Part shown: piece after piece, positions 28,301 to 36,846 of the stretch
Layout of the letters: each line of letters opens with the position of its first letter
Position numbering within the stretch: position 1 is the first letter of the stretch
Assembly: GCA_015654595.1 (NCBI GenBank)
Contig: JAATGQ010000041.1
Span: forward strand, 1 to 64,000
DNA from: Chitinophagales bacterium
GTDB lineage: Bacteria; Bacteroidota; Bacteroidia; Chitinophagales; Chitinophagaceae
Reading direction: 5' to 3'
DNA length: 64,000 bases
The notes under the pieces: model-generated
What the model was told of the DNA's origin: nothing
The model's database searches: none
What the model saw: only the letters and a program-made list of their open reading frames with translations
Program-made: the position numbers and the translations under genes

Positions 28301-28827
28301 GTAATGCTGACGCCTTCCAGCGGGCTGTTCTTTCCCTGCTCCAATATATGCCCTGTGATGGGTATCGTCTTCGCAGTTACGTTATTATGCAACAACTCTT
28401 CAGGTACTACTCCATCCTGCCGGGAGATCGAAGAGATCAGCTTTTTCAACTCGCCGTTGCTGGAATAGATAACATAAGCCCGCGTCAACACTTTTTTATA
28501 GTGCAGGCTGTAAGGCTTTAGAAGCTCATCCAAAAAGTCTTCCACGGTTTTGTATTGATCTACGTTCATGACCAGCCTGACTCCGGGAAGGATCTTCGAC
28601 TCGTAAATAAAGTCTACATCAAATGTCCTCCGTGCTTCGGCGAGAAGAAGCGGGATTGCGCGAGCTTGTGTGGGTTGTTCGTAGACTGCAGACGTGGCAG
28701 TCGTATTGATTACTTTGGTGGAGGTAAGCCAGGCACTGGTTTGAGACCAGGCACTGATCCAACTGCTTTGGCCCAGGAACAAAAGGGCAATAAGAAGCAG
28801 CTTACCTGCGAAGGCATTTTTTCTCAT
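25342..28827 (-). CDS. SusC/RagA TonB-linked outer-membrane transporter with STN domain
   Basis: A 1161-residue TonB-dependent importer. After the signal peptide there is an STN (secretin/TonB short) domain at about 55-120 (AEARRTFDVDFIYESKIL, FLDELLKPYSLHYKK), the signature of transporters that signal to a FecR anti-sigma factor. A carboxypeptidase-regulatory-like domain follows (about 150-220, GTLTDKNGYFKLEV). The plug contains AIQGRTSGV, PLYVVDGVPL and AAIYGARAASGVILVTTKKG. The barrel runs to the terminal strand WQAGLSVGF. The sigma and FecR genes lie directly upstream, so substrate-triggered induction is expected. Confidence 0.96.
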   Translation of the reverse strand: MRKNAFAGKLLLIALLFLGQSSWISAWSQTSAWLTSTKVINTTATSAVYEQPTQARAIPLLLAEARRTFDVDFIYESKILPGVRLVMNVDQYKTVEDFLDELLKPYSLHYKKVLTRAYVIYSSNGELKKLISSISRQDGVVPEELLHNNVTAKTIPITGHILEQGKNSPLEGVSITVKGTEKGTLTDKNGYFKLEVDDANAVLVISLVGYQTQEIPVGHRTEFQLSLTSQSQGLNEVIVVGYGTQKKSVVTGSISSVKSSDLEDQPIYRLEQAIQGRTSGVTIMAGSGQPGSSATVRIRGTTTINNSDPLYVVDGVPLDGGGLDYLNQSDIESIEVLKDAASAAIYGARAASGVILVTTKKGKDGMMRVSYNGYYGSQAPARKLHLLDGTEYATLRNESIVAGGGSVLFSNPSSFGKGTDWQSTIFNNSAKIMNHELSFSGGSDKSTYYTSFGYFDQDGIVATPISYYKRLTARFNGEHKMKSWLTFGENIGYSYIKNQGLGNTNSEFGGPLSSAINLDPLTPTVITDPNVLNTSPYNNEPVVKDAQGHPYGISNYVQQEITNPLAYIKIHQGYNWSHNVIGDAYLSISPIRGLVLKSTIGTKLAFYGNNGFTPIYYLNASSSNSITDYYRESDQVFIYDWENTAAYTHTIGLHNFTVLAGTGAWKQTGSGLNGSWQYMPVTTFGDATPNYSLPNSDKVANGYDNVAHTVSSEFARLNYAYDDKYLLTGVIRRDGSSRFGSNHKYGYFPSASVGWVASREDFWPRNIPVSFLKVRGSYGITGNDNIGDFMYVSTVSGGRNYTFGNGYTVGYSTNAPANPDLKWEQTTMTDLGFDAVVAGNVSVAFDLFNKKTTGMLMSEQLPAYVGASGAPSGNVGDMSNKGVELELGYNRKIGEVNIGLKANGSLLRNRVTYLGTTQYLTGATLQSSAYELTRTMVGHAIGSFYGFKTLGIFQTQADVANYVGKSGQPIQPNAKPGDFKWADLDGDGVISANDRTFIGDPTPKYGYGFTATASYKGFDLMLFGQGAGGNKIYQGLRRLDIYSANYTTAALRRWTGPGTSNDYPRLVDNDPNANFSNPSPFHLESGSYFRIKTLQLGYTLPASLLNRYTIQKVRLFVSAFNLATFTKYTGYDPEIGGSSLGIDRGYYPQARSWQAGLSVGF

Positions 28828-28891
28828 ATGGCGTATTTTAGTCTTTAGTTTTGAACGGTTAAGTCCAGGAATTGAGAATGGATTGTTTTTT

Positions 28892-29794
28892 TTAGTGAGC
28901 GGTTATATAGATGGTTTTGTCTTTTATTTTTATGCCGTAGCCAGATGACACTTCCAATACTTTAAGCAGATCCTGCACATTGGAAATGCGCACGTCACCG
29001 GAGATGTGCTCATTTAACAGTGTGGTATCATCGACATGGGTCTCATATCCATAGGTATCTTCTATCAGTTGACAAATATCTCTGAAACGGGTATTATCGA
29101 AATGGAATTCATGTCTTGTCCAGCCAGAAAGATTGGCGACATTCTTATCTTTGTCTTCTTTTACCAGGGAAGTATCGGCTATCATAGCGACCTGACCAGG
29201 CCGAAGGATCAAGGTGGCTTTTTTCTCCATGATCCTGGAAGTTTCTCCGTGGACCGACAATCTTACCTTCCCCTCTTCTAACGATACGATCGAACGGGCA
29301 CGACGGGTATTGACATTGAACTTTGTACCCAACACTTCTACATCCACCTGACGGGTATGGACAACAAACTGGGTTCCGCCCGGCGGCGTCTTACTCACCT
29401 GAAACCAGGCTTCTCCTTCCAGCCAGACCTGCCGGCTCTCCTTTTCCGGCCCACGCTGGGGAATACGGACCGAAGAGTTGGCATTAAGGACAACGACCGT
29501 CCCATCGGGCAACGTAATATTTTTGATCTCGCCATAACCAGTCCGGAATTCGACAATCTCGGCATGCCCCGTGCGCGTTCCGATATACCAGAAACCAACG
29601 CCAACCAGGAAAAAGCAGGCAGCAACGGCAAACGCTTTCCCCCAACGGATACTGCGCACCCGGCCCCCGGCTGGCAACGCCTTCCCGGAAAGAGTGGCCT
29701 CGATCGCTCTCCAGCTGGCCTCTCTTTCATTGTCGTTCACCGGCCGGCGGCGAAATTCAAACGGAAGATCGTCATTCGGATTTTTGTCCTCCAT
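28892..29794 (-). CDS. FecR family anti-sigma factor
   Basis: A 300-residue inner-membrane regulator. The N-terminal cytoplasmic part (about 1-50) is followed by one transmembrane helix at about 51-68 (AFAVAACFFLVGVGFWYIG). The periplasmic FecR domain has ITLPDGTVVVLNANSSVRIP, VWLEGEAWFQVS and VDVEVLGTKFNVN. The C-terminal domain (about 215-300, FHFDNTRFRDICQLIEDTYGY) is the DUF4974-type end that meets the STN domain of the transporter. It sits between the sigma gene (108 bp) and susC (64 bp), completing the sigma / anti-sigma / transducer set. Confidence 0.95.
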   Translation of the reverse strand: MEDKNPNDDLPFEFRRRPVNDNEREASWRAIEATLSGKALPAGGRVRSIRWGKAFAVAACFFLVGVGFWYIGTRTGHAEIVEFRTGYGEIKNITLPDGTVVVLNANSSVRIPQRGPEKESRQVWLEGEAWFQVSKTPPGGTQFVVHTRQVDVEVLGTKFNVNTRRARSIVSLEEGKVRLSVHGETSRIMEKKATLILRPGQVAMIADTSLVKEDKDKNVANLSGWTRHEFHFDNTRFRDICQLIEDTYGYETHVDDTTLLNEHISGDVRISNVQDLLKVLEVSSGYGIKIKDKTIYITAH

Positions 29795-29902
29795 AAAGGG
29801 GCTTTATGCATAAGACACGCAGATCAAAAAGATATACTCTTTCTTTGATAATTTTTTTTAGCGACAGACAAAAGTGGTAAAATAAGGCCTCGAAGGACCT
29901 CT

Positions 29903-30502
29903 TCAACGCTCGTGGTATAAAGCAACCAGCGCAATAAACAGCGTTATCAGATTGGCAGAACGCAACCGCTGCAACGCCTTTTGAGTGAGGTTGAGAACGG
30001 ATTGGTAATTGATTCCCATAATACCTGCAATTTGGGTATAGTCCATTCCTTCAAAATAATGCAGATAGATCGCTTCTTTCTGCCGCGCCGGCAATTCATT
30101 AAGTAATATCGCTATCTTAGTCCGTAAAGTCTCTTCTTCTTCGCCCCGGACTACAATCTCTTCGGGAGAAAATTCTATATCTGGACCGGATAGTGCGCTG
30201 ATCTTTAATTCACGCAAATGAAGATTACGCAATTGATTGAGGACCTGACGGCGAAGAGCGGTAAAAAAATAGGACTTGACCTTATTCAACTGGCCGATGC
30301 TTTCACGACGAACCCAGACCTTAACAAACAACTCCTGGATAACATCGCCCGCCAACTCATTGTCCTGAAGCAATCGCGCAGCATATTGAAAGAGACCGTC
30401 AAACAACTCCAGGTGGATCAGGCGAAAAGCAGCAGTATCACCGGCAAGGGTACGAGTCCACCATTCTTCCAACGGTTTTGTATTTAACGAATTGATTTCC
30501 AT
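29903..30502 (-). CDS. ECF RNA polymerase sigma factor of the glucan locus
   Basis: A 199-residue extracytoplasmic-function sigma factor. Region 2 covers about 28-95 (YAARLLQDNELAGDVIQELFVKVW, then KSYFFTALRRQVLNQLRN). Region 4 covers about 130-185 (LPARQKEAIYLHYFEGMDYTQIAGIMG followed by a helix-turn-helix). The spacing matches the Bacteroidota FecI-like group found with FecR and SusC. A hydrophobic tail (ANLITLFIALVALYHE) ends the protein, an unusual feature that might tether it. It is the first gene of the locus and probably responds through FecR to substrate binding by SusC. Confidence 0.94.
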   Translation of the reverse strand: MEINSLNTKPLEEWWTRTLAGDTAAFRLIHLELFDGLFQYAARLLQDNELAGDVIQELFVKVWVRRESIGQLNKVKSYFFTALRRQVLNQLRNLHLRELKISALSGPDIEFSPEEIVVRGEEEETLRTKIAILLNELPARQKEAIYLHYFEGMDYTQIAGIMGINYQSVLNLTQKALQRLRSANLITLFIALVALYHER

Positions 30503-30545
30503 GTAGTAGCAATACTGCGTGGCGCAATCAGGCCGGGGCAGAATG

Positions 30546-30553
30546 CAAAAGTA
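30546..30553 (-). promoter_or_regulatory. Probable -7 element for the ECF sigma gene
   Basis: On the minus strand the bases read TACTTTTG, a match to TAnnTTTG, about 44 bases before the ATG at 30502. No TTG lies exactly 19 bases upstream, so the promoter is only partly supported. Confidence 0.5.
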
Positions 30554-30651
30554 GGCTATACAAGGGGCATTCCGCCAAAAATTACCGCAACCGATTGTAG
30601 AGGATTGGCAGACCCCGCGTTTTTTTAAGACATTTTGTCCTTATTCTCGCA

Positions 30652-30681
30652 TTGGCAGGAATATTGACAATCGTACCTTTG
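30652..30681 (+). promoter_or_regulatory. Bacteroidota housekeeping promoter of grpE-dnaJ
   Basis: TTG at 30652-30654, 19 bases, then TACCTTTG at 30674-30681; the grpE ATG is at 30698. I see no CIRCE-type inverted repeat, so HrcA control is not supported. Confidence 0.85.
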
Positions 30682-30697
30682 TGCCAATTTTATCACT

Positions 30698-31261
30698 ATG
30701 ACAGATATGAATACGAATAATAAAGGGGAATTTGATCCCGCAGCGATGGACAATCTGAATACAGATGAAAATATTGCAGGTTCTTCACCATTGGGGGAAG
30801 TCAATGAGCAGGAAGAAGAAATGGAAAAGCTGAAGGCAGAAATACAGGAACAAAAGGACAAATACCTGAGACTGTTCGCCGAATTCGACAATTTCCGCAA
30901 GCGCAGCGCAAGAGAAAACCTCGAACTGCGTCAGACCGCCGGAAAAGAGGTCATCATTTCACTGCTCGACGTACTGGACGACTGCGACCGCGCCGAAAAG
31001 CAGCTCCAAACGACCGAAAATCTGGCCCAGATCAGAGAAGGCGTGCAGCTGGTCTTTTCAAAGCTCCGCTCGGTATTACAGGGCAAAGGCCTGAAAGCCA
31101 TGAACAGCATCAATACGGATTTTGACGTGGAAACGCAGGAAGCGATCACGGAAATACCGGTACCCGATCCGCAGAAAGGAAAAGTGATCGACGAAGTTCA
31201 AAAAGGCTATTATCTCAACGATAAGATCATCCGGCACGCCAAGGTTGTTGTTGGCAAATAA
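30698..31261 (+). CDS. grpE: Nucleotide exchange factor GrpE
   Basis: GrpE releases ADP from DnaK during chaperone cycling. The 187-residue protein has an acidic, disordered N-terminus (1-40), a long coiled coil (about 45-95, EEEMEKLKAEIQEQKDKYLRLFAEFDNF) and the C-terminal beta domain with the GrpE signature (AITEIPVPDPQKGKVIDEVQKGYYLNDKIIRHAKVVV split over 150-187). Normal length. It is followed after 75 bp by dnaJ; dnaK is not in the window. Confidence 0.96.
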   Translation: MTDMNTNNKGEFDPAAMDNLNTDENIAGSSPLGEVNEQEEEMEKLKAEIQEQKDKYLRLFAEFDNFRKRSARENLELRQTAGKEVIISLLDVLDDCDRAEKQLQTTENLAQIREGVQLVFSKLRSVLQGKGLKAMNSINTDFDVETQEAITEIPVPDPQKGKVIDEVQKGYYLNDKIIRHAKVVVGK

Positions 31262-31336
31262 AAAAAGTTGATTTCCATTAACTGTTAAAAGCGATTCGGG
31301 GACGGCCTGGCTTACCCCTGATTTTGTTCTAAGATT

Positions 31337-32500
31337 ATGTCAAAGAGAGATTATTATGAAATTCTAGGGGTGTCCAAAACTTCATCCGCCGACGAGATAA
31401 AGAAGGCGTATCGTAAGGTTGCTATGCAATACCACCCCGACCGCAACCCTGGAGACAAAGCCGCTGAAGAAAAGTTCAAAGAAGCCGCAGAAGCCTATGA
31501 AGTACTCAGCGACGAGAATAAGAAAGCCGCCTATGACCGATATGGTCATGCCGGTCTTTCCGGCGCCGGCCGCAGCGGATTTGGCAGCGGCGGGAACATG
31601 AATATGGATGATATCTTCAGCCAGTTCGGCGATATCTTCGGCGATGACCTCTTCGGCAGCTTCTTTGGCGGACGCAGAGGAGGAGGAGGCGGCGGTCGTT
31701 CACGCGGCGTAAGAGGCAGTAACCTGCGGGTAAAGATCAAACTCAACTATGAAGAGATCGCCAAAGGCGTCACCAAAAATATCAAAGTAAAGAAATACGT
31801 CGGCTGTACCACCTGCAGCGGCACCGGCGCAAAGGATAAAGGCAGCGTACAGACCTGCAGCACCTGCGGCGGCAGCGGTCAGGTACGTCGCGTCAGCAAT
31901 ACTTTCCTCGGACAGATGCAGACGGTCACGACCTGCCCCACCTGTAACGGAGAAGGTTCTATCGTAACGGCAAAATGTACGGTTTGTAAGGGCGAAGGCC
32001 GTGTCTATGGCGAAGAAACAGTCACCATCGACATCCCTGCAGGCGTACAGGAAGGCATGCAGCTGAGCGTCGGCGGCAGAGGCAACGCAGGTGAAAGAGG
32101 AGGCGCTCCCGGTGATCTGATCATCCTCGTCGAGGAAGAACAACATCCTGAATTACATCGCGACGGTCTCAATGTCGCCTACGAATTATATATTTCCTTT
32201 ACAGACGCCGTCTTTGGCATCCAGGCAGAAGTGCCCACCATCGATGGAAAAGCAAAGATCAAGATCCCTGCAGGCACGCAAAGCGGTAAGATCTTCCGTC
32301 TGAAAGGCAAAGGCTTCCCTGGCGTCAATTCTTACGAGAAAGGCGACCAGCTGATCCACGTCAGCGTCTGGACCCCCCAGAATGTAACAGCGGAAGAAAA
32401 GACAATGCTGGAAAAACTTAACGGATCACCAAACTTTCAGCCTAAGCCCGATAAGAACGAACGCAGCTTCTTCGACAAAGTAAGAGAGATGTTTAGTTAA
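31337..32500 (+). CDS. dnaJ: Chaperone DnaJ
   Basis: A 387-residue type I J-protein that stimulates DnaK ATPase. The J domain (1-70) carries HPD at about 33-35 in [12 protein letters not shown] Gly/Phe-rich region follows (about 75-125, with a run of Gly and Arg). The four CxxCxGxG zinc repeats are present: [24 protein letters not shown] and CTVCKGEG. The C-terminal client-binding domains are complete. Its 3' end overlaps by 8 bp the stop of the convergent vWA gene, and no terminator stands between them. Confidence 0.97.
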   Translation: MSKRDYYEILGVSKTSSADEIKKAYRKVAMQYHPDRNPGDKAAEEKFKEAAEAYEVLSDENKKAAYDRYGHAGLSGAGRSGFGSGGNMNMDDIFSQFGDIFGDDLFGSFFGGRRGGGGGGRSRGVRGSNLRVKIKLNYEEIAKGVTKNIKVKKYVGCTTCSGTGAKDKGSVQTCSTCGGSGQVRRVSNTFLGQMQTVTTCPTCNGEGSIVTAKCTVCKGEGRVYGEETVTIDIPAGVQEGMQLSVGGRGNAGERGGAPGDLIILVEEEQHPELHRDGLNVAYELYISFTDAVFGIQAEVPTIDGKAKIKIPAGTQSGKIFRLKGKGFPGVNSYEKGDQLIHVSVWTPQNVTAEEKTMLEKLNGSPNFQPKPDKNERSFFDKVREMFS

Positions 32501-34361
32501 CGGACCGATGGTGCGTTTTACCGTAGATCTTTTTTGCTTTTTCAATCAGGCTTATAAACTCCTGTTGTATCCCATCGGTAGGATCACAGGATTGCTGCGC
32601 CAGTTGAAGTGCATCCTTCCAATCGGCCTGCTTCATATAAGGCGATCGTTTTAATAACCCGCCAAAGAGTGCGATCGACGACGCAAAGCGGTAACAGGAA
32701 GGCAATTCTCCAAAAGCAACGGCCCGGCTGCTGCAGGTATAGGTATCCCACCGGATAGTGGAGTCCCGCGGTAGCCGGTAACTGAGCTGGATCCGAGCCA
32801 ACTCACCCGCCCATCGCCCCGTCGACGCCGCCGTATGCGGTCCGGCTTTCTCGACCACGCTGCTCGACTCTGAATCGCCGGCATTCGCCGGGATCACCTC
32901 AAACAAGGCCAGCAGGGAATGCCCGGATCCTACTTCCCCACCCTGTATCTCACTCGTAGAATCAGCCAGTACTTTTTCTTTATTGTCAAACCCGATCAGC
33001 CGGTAGTCTTTTACCAGCGCAGGGTTAAACGTAATGTTCAGCCAGGCGTCGTCCGCCACCGCATAGACGGTTTGGGTAAATTCGGTTACCAGGACTTTCT
33101 CGGCCTCCCGCTCGTCATCCAGATAAGCAAAGTTGCCATTGCCTTTCTTCGCCAGCACCTCCAGCTTGGAGTCTTTATAATTGCCCATCCCTACGCCAAG
33201 ACAGGTCAGATATACCCCCCAATCCTTGTATTGAACCACCAGCTTTTCCAACTCGTCTTCCGAAGTCTCCCCCTCGTTAAAGTCGCCATCGGTAGCAAGG
33301 ATCACACGGTTGTTCCCGCCTTTGATCAACTGGCTTTTAGCCACCCGGTAAGCAGCCCGGATACCCGCCTCGCCAGGAGTAGCACCTCCCGGGGTAAGAG
33401 ATTCGATGGCCTGCAGGATCCGGCCCTTCTCAGCCCCCGAAGTAGGATTCAATGCAACGCTGACCGCAGCGCCATACGTTACGATCGAGACGGTGTCGAT
33501 CGCCCGCAGATTGTTGACCAGCAGACTAAACGCCGATTTGAGCAAGGGCAGCTTGTTCGGCAGGTCCATCGATCCGGATACATCCACCAGAAAGACCAGG
33601 TTGGCCGGCGGAATTTTCTCCGGGTCGAGCTTTCGCGCGCAAACCTTTACGAACAATAGGCGGTTACCGGGATTCCAGGGACACTGCGAAAGATCGGATT
33701 GCATCCGGAAACAGCTGTCGGCTGGCGGCGCCGTATAACCGAAATTGAAGTAATTAAGCAATTCTTCTATACGGATAGCATCGGGAGGGATCGTACTCCC
33801 CATATTTAAAAACCGACGCACATTGCTATAAGAGGCTTTGTCGATCGTCACAGCAAAACCCGTCTCCGGAAAACGCTGCGCAGGAATAAAATCATTTTCA
33901 ACCAAGGAACTATAGGTCTCGCCGCCTACAGTCCAACCCTTACGATCGGCCGGCCGCAGATCCTTCGTCAACGACAATAACTTCTTCCGGGACGGCACGG
34001 CAGGCGTCACCAGGTTTGAACGAAGCTGGATATTTTGATATTTGGTAACGTCTACAGGAAGAACAAGGGTTTGATAACCTTGAGCATATACGGTGAGGGT
34101 GTCTGAAGAGGCAGGCACAGGTATCCCAAAGTCTCCTGAACTACCGGAATGGTAAAGATAGCCGCTCGAATGAAGCAGAATATTCACATTTGGCAAGAGA
34201 CCGTTGTTCTCGTCTTTAACCTCTCCGCGCAGATAGAATTGCGCACTCGCGGAGTTAAGGCAGAGAGAGCCCAGCAACAGCAAGGCGAAAATTGGTTTCA
34301 ATTGGATATTTTGATTCAAATTAATACGTTCTTTCCTTTTTGTCAAGGAAAGAACAGTCAT
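32493..34361 (-). CDS. Exported von Willebrand factor A protein (YfbK-like)
   Basis: As drawn from ATG 34361 the protein is 622 residues. A hydrophobic signal segment ([17 protein letters not shown]) lies unusually far in, at about 25-42, so an in-frame TTG closer to it (giving [11 protein letters not shown]) may be the true start. Next come a carboxypeptidase-regulatory-like domain (about 43-110), the YfbK N-terminal part, and a vWA domain with the metal-site motif DVSGSMD near 250 followed by [13 protein letters not shown]-terminal DUF3520-like region follows. Such proteins bind partners at the envelope; the partner is unknown. It follows hpt on the same strand. Confidence 0.88.
   Translation of the reverse strand: MTVLSLTKRKERINLNQNIQLKPIFALLLLGSLCLNSASAQFYLRGEVKDENNGLLPNVNILLHSSGYLYHSGSSGDFGIPVPASSDTLTVYAQGYQTLVLPVDVTKYQNIQLRSNLVTPAVPSRKKLLSLTKDLRPADRKGWTVGGETYSSLVENDFIPAQRFPETGFAVTIDKASYSNVRRFLNMGSTIPPDAIRIEELLNYFNFGYTAPPADSCFRMQSDLSQCPWNPGNRLLFVKVCARKLDPEKIPPANLVFLVDVSGSMDLPNKLPLLKSAFSLLVNNLRAIDTVSIVTYGAAVSVALNPTSGAEKGRILQAIESLTPGGATPGEAGIRAAYRVAKSQLIKGGNNRVILATDGDFNEGETSEDELEKLVVQYKDWGVYLTCLGVGMGNYKDSKLEVLAKKGNGNFAYLDDEREAEKVLVTEFTQTVYAVADDAWLNITFNPALVKDYRLIGFDNKEKVLADSTSEIQGGEVGSGHSLLALFEVIPANAGDSESSSVVEKAGPHTAASTGRWAGELARIQLSYRLPRDSTIRWDTYTCSSRAVAFGELPSCYRFASSIALFGGLLKRSPYMKQADWKDALQLAQQSCDPTDGIQQEFISLIEKAKKIYGKTHHRSVN
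34328..34355. promoter_or_regulatory. Perfect inverted repeat near the vWA gene start
   Basis: A 9-bp perfect inverted repeat, GTTCTTTCC at 34328-34336 and GGAAAGAAC at 34347-34355, with a 10-base loop. It lies inside the first codons if ATG 34361 is used, or just upstream of the alternative TTG start. It could be an operator or a leader hairpin that affects translation. There is no T run for termination of hpt. Confidence 0.4.
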
Positions 34362-34384
34362 TTTAGACCGCTTTTCGGCCCCTC

Positions 34385-34921
34385 CTACTCTACCAACTGA
34401 TAAATGGAAGGAATATTGCGCCCTAATCCATCATAATCAAGACCATATCCTAAAAGAAACTTATTAGGGACCGAAAAACCCAGGTAATCGACGCTTATCG
34501 GATATACCGTGGCCTCCGGCTTATGCAGCAGCGCCGCGATCTTTAAGGAAGCCGGCTGCTGATGCTGCAACTGCGGTAAAAACTCGCTGAGGGTCTTGCC
34601 GGTATCGACGATATCTTCCACGATCACAATATGACGGCCGATCAGATCGGTATCCAGCCCGATCGCAGTGATCACCTGTCCCGAAGACTTGGTCCCCTTG
34701 TAAGAAGCCAGCTTGATAAAGTTGATCTCGGCTTCGATCGTGATAGCCTTGAACAGGTCGGCAGCAAACATAAACGACCCGTTGAGGATCGGTATGAAAA
34801 GGGGATTCTTGTCCGCATAATCCTTGTTCATCTGCTCAGCCATGCCCCCGATCTTCTCATGGATGGCTTCCGCGGAAATATAAGGCTTGAAGTCTTTGTC
34901 GTGCACACGGATGATCGACAT
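34385..34921 (-). CDS. hpt: Hypoxanthine phosphoribosyltransferase
   Basis: Purine salvage: joins hypoxanthine or guanine to PRPP to give IMP or GMP. At 178 residues the length is standard. The PRPP-binding loop is IVIVEDIVDTGKTLSEF (about 95-111), and the base-recognition end holds VDYLGFSVPNKFLLGYGLDYD. The active-site loop is near INFIKLASYKG. The gene starts 9 bp after the LysM glucosaminidase gene and probably belongs to the methyltransferase-glucosaminidase-hpt operon. Confidence 0.95.
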   Translation of the reverse strand: MSIIRVHDKDFKPYISAEAIHEKIGGMAEQMNKDYADKNPLFIPILNGSFMFAADLFKAITIEAEINFIKLASYKGTKSSGQVITAIGLDTDLIGRHIVIVEDIVDTGKTLSEFLPQLQHQQPASLKIAALLHKPEATVYPISVDYLGFSVPNKFLLGYGLDYDGLGRNIPSIYQLVE

Positions 34922-34930
34922 GCTGTTGAA

Positions 34931-35992
34931 TTATTTTTGATTTTTGACAGTTGCCGGCCTTCCGGGCGCGGACCGTTGTAAATAGATTCGTTCACCCGCA
35001 ACAGGCTGGTCATTGGCGCCAAGCTGATTCAGCTCCAGCAGATCCTGCAGCCTGATCCCTTCTGACTGGGAAATATCATACAGACTCTCCCCCGCACGCA
35101 CCACATGAAATTCAATAGACCCCGTGCGTCTTTTTCGCTGCAAAAAGATCAACTGCGCCTTTACCAGCACGTCCTCCTGGTCCATGTCGTTGAATTCGAG
35201 CAGCCGTCCCAGAGACACGTTATATTGATTGGCTATCGCCAGCAGAGAAATACCCGCCTGCGCATACACAACCTTGGTTCGGTTAATGGTAAATTCGCCC
35301 TCGGGATAAGCAACTTCGGGTTGTACAATATTCGTACCGTTGGTCGCCGCGACAGGATTGGTCCTGTCCGGTCTGCTGCCCCCCGACTCGGTTCGATTAT
35401 CGGTAACGGGCGCCGGAGTAACGGCTGGTACACCGGGCATACTCAACGCAACTTCATCCGACGGCGACAGTTTGCCCATCGCAATCAGCGTATACTGGTT
35501 GAGATTGTAGTCCTTCACCAGTTTTATTAGGATCTGGGAATACTTGATATTGGTGGCATAACCCGCTTTCTTCAACCCATAAGCCCAGCCCTCATAGTCG
35601 GAGGGATCGAGGTCGAAGAGAAAAGCATAGCGGTTGCTGCGACGCAGGAATTCGGAATGATCGCGGTATGACTCTTCGGCGGTAGGATAGCTGCGAAAAC
35701 ACTCCCCACGGCTGTCGTCGTCATGATAGACCACATCTCCTTTCCAGTCTTCCTTACACTTGATGCCAAAGTGATTATTAGAACGCTTCACCAGTTCGCT
35801 GGTCCCTGCCTCGGACTCATGCAGCCCCTGCGCAAGCGTGATGGCAGCCGGAACGCCCGATTTTTGCTCCTCGGCGATGGCCAGCTGCTTATACGTGTTG
35901 ACATAGATGACGCCATTCGCGCTGATCTGTGCCAGCCCCTTGCCTGCAAAAAGCAAGAATACCAATCCGATTATACTATGTTTACCCTTCAT
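34931..35992 (-). CDS. Secreted N-acetylglucosaminidase (GH73) with LysM repeats
   Basis: A 353-residue peptidoglycan hydrolase. The signal peptide is residues 1-22 (ending GKGLAQ). The glucosaminidase domain (about 28-165) has the catalytic glutamate in AQGLHESEAGTSELVKRSNNHFGIK and later YRDHSEFLRRSNRYA and GLKKAGYATNIKYSQ. A Pro/Thr/Asn linker follows, then two LysM-type peptidoglycan-binding repeats (about 240-285 and 300-345, FHVVRAGESLYDISQSEGI being the clearer). It probably cleaves septal or side-wall glycan. Located 9 bp upstream of hpt and 12 bp after the O-methyltransferase gene. Confidence 0.92.
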   Translation of the reverse strand: MKGKHSIIGLVFLLFAGKGLAQISANGVIYVNTYKQLAIAEEQKSGVPAAITLAQGLHESEAGTSELVKRSNNHFGIKCKEDWKGDVVYHDDDSRGECFRSYPTAEESYRDHSEFLRRSNRYAFLFDLDPSDYEGWAYGLKKAGYATNIKYSQILIKLVKDYNLNQYTLIAMGKLSPSDEVALSMPGVPAVTPAPVTDNRTESGGSRPDRTNPVAATNGTNIVQPEVAYPEGEFTINRTKVVYAQAGISLLAIANQYNVSLGRLLEFNDMDQEDVLVKAQLIFLQRKRRTGSIEFHVVRAGESLYDISQSEGIRLQDLLELNQLGANDQPVAGERIYLQRSAPGRPATVKNQK

Positions 35993-36004
35993 CAGGAACC
36001 GAAT

Positions 36005-36643
36005 TTATTTTTTCCGGATGAGAAAAAGCCCATCGCGGAGCGTGACCATTACTTTATCGACTGATTCATCCGCTGCAATCGTTTCGTTAAACGTATGTAT
36101 CGCCTTTGCACTCTTGCCAGAAATGCTTTCTTCCAGCACCTGACCATGAAAGAGCACATTATCGGCGATGATCAAACCGCCGGGTCTTACCCGGGGGAGT
36201 ACTAATTTATAGTATTCTGTATAATTTACCTTGTCTGCATCGATGAAAACCAGGTCCCAAACCTCTTCCAGCGTCGGGATGACCGCTAACGCATTTCCCC
36301 GGTGCAATATTATCCGGTCCTGCAGCTTTGCCCGGCGAAAATTTTCTTCCGAGATATCGGCATCCTCGTCCCGCAGCTCCAGCGTGTGTACCAGACCATC
36401 TTCGGTCAGACCGGCAGCCAGGCAGATCGCACTGTAGCCCATAAAGGTCCCGACCTCCAACACCCGCCTCGGTCGGACGATCCAACTCATCATTTCCAGG
36501 AATTTGCCCTGCAGCGAGCCGCTCAGCATATGCGGATGGGCGTGGTTTGTCATTGTATAAGACTCAACGTCCTGCAACAATTGGCCAGGCTGTGAAGAGT
36601 AGCGCTCTGCATAGGCTTGCGCCAGCGGATTGACAATGTCCAT
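36005..36643 (-). CDS. SAM-dependent O-methyltransferase (family 3)
   Basis: A 212-residue class I methyltransferase of the catechol/caffeoyl-CoA O-methyltransferase type. SAM motif I is VLEVGTFMGYSAICLA (about 60-75). The metal and substrate motif is LVFIDADKVNYTEYY (about 133-147), followed by GGLIIADNVLFHGQV. Conservation begins at ATG 36643 (MDIVNPLAQAY); the TTG seven codons earlier is next to a promoter element and is unlikely. The natural substrate is unknown. It heads a short operon with the glucosaminidase and hpt. Confidence 0.92.
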   Translation of the reverse strand: MDIVNPLAQAYAERYSSQPGQLLQDVESYTMTNHAHPHMLSGSLQGKFLEMMSWIVRPRRVLEVGTFMGYSAICLAAGLTEDGLVHTLELRDEDADISEENFRRAKLQDRIILHRGNALAVIPTLEEVWDLVFIDADKVNYTEYYKLVLPRVRPGGLIIADNVLFHGQVLEESISGKSAKAIHTFNETIAADESVDKVMVTLRDGLFLIRKK

Positions 36644-36661
36644 ACCAAAGTAAGATTTCCG

Positions 36662-36669
36662 CAAATATA
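36662..36669 (-). promoter_or_regulatory. Probable -7 element for the O-methyltransferase operon
   Basis: The minus strand reads TATATTTG, a match to TAnnTTTG, 18 bases before the ATG at 36643. A TTG lies only about 13 bases upstream instead of 19, so the -33 part is not supported. Confidence 0.5.
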
Positions 36670-36846
36670 GCTAATTGTGGGCCAACCCCGGGCCGTATAA
36701 GCCTCGATGATCTCCTGCCGTTCAGGCCAGCCCCGGACCGCCAACCGCCGCCATCAACCGCAGACCGGCCGCAATACCCCCACTTTCGCCGGCCATCGCA
36801 GCAACCAGCCTCCTCCTCGCATCCCCACGACGCCGCAGCCCCGCCC
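36670..36846. other. C-rich spacer downstream of the symporter gene
   Basis: No gene. From about 36720 to 36850 the plus strand consists mainly of CCG, CCC and CAC motifs. Minus-strand RNA reading out of the symporter gene would be G-rich. It resembles the spacers at 158-346 and 4276-4495 in composition but not in exact sequence as far as I can see by eye. Confidence 0.5.

Noticed and set aside
30582-30697. CIRCE or other heat-shock operator before grpE
   Set aside because: I found a perfect housekeeping promoter but no TTAGCACTC-type inverted repeat.
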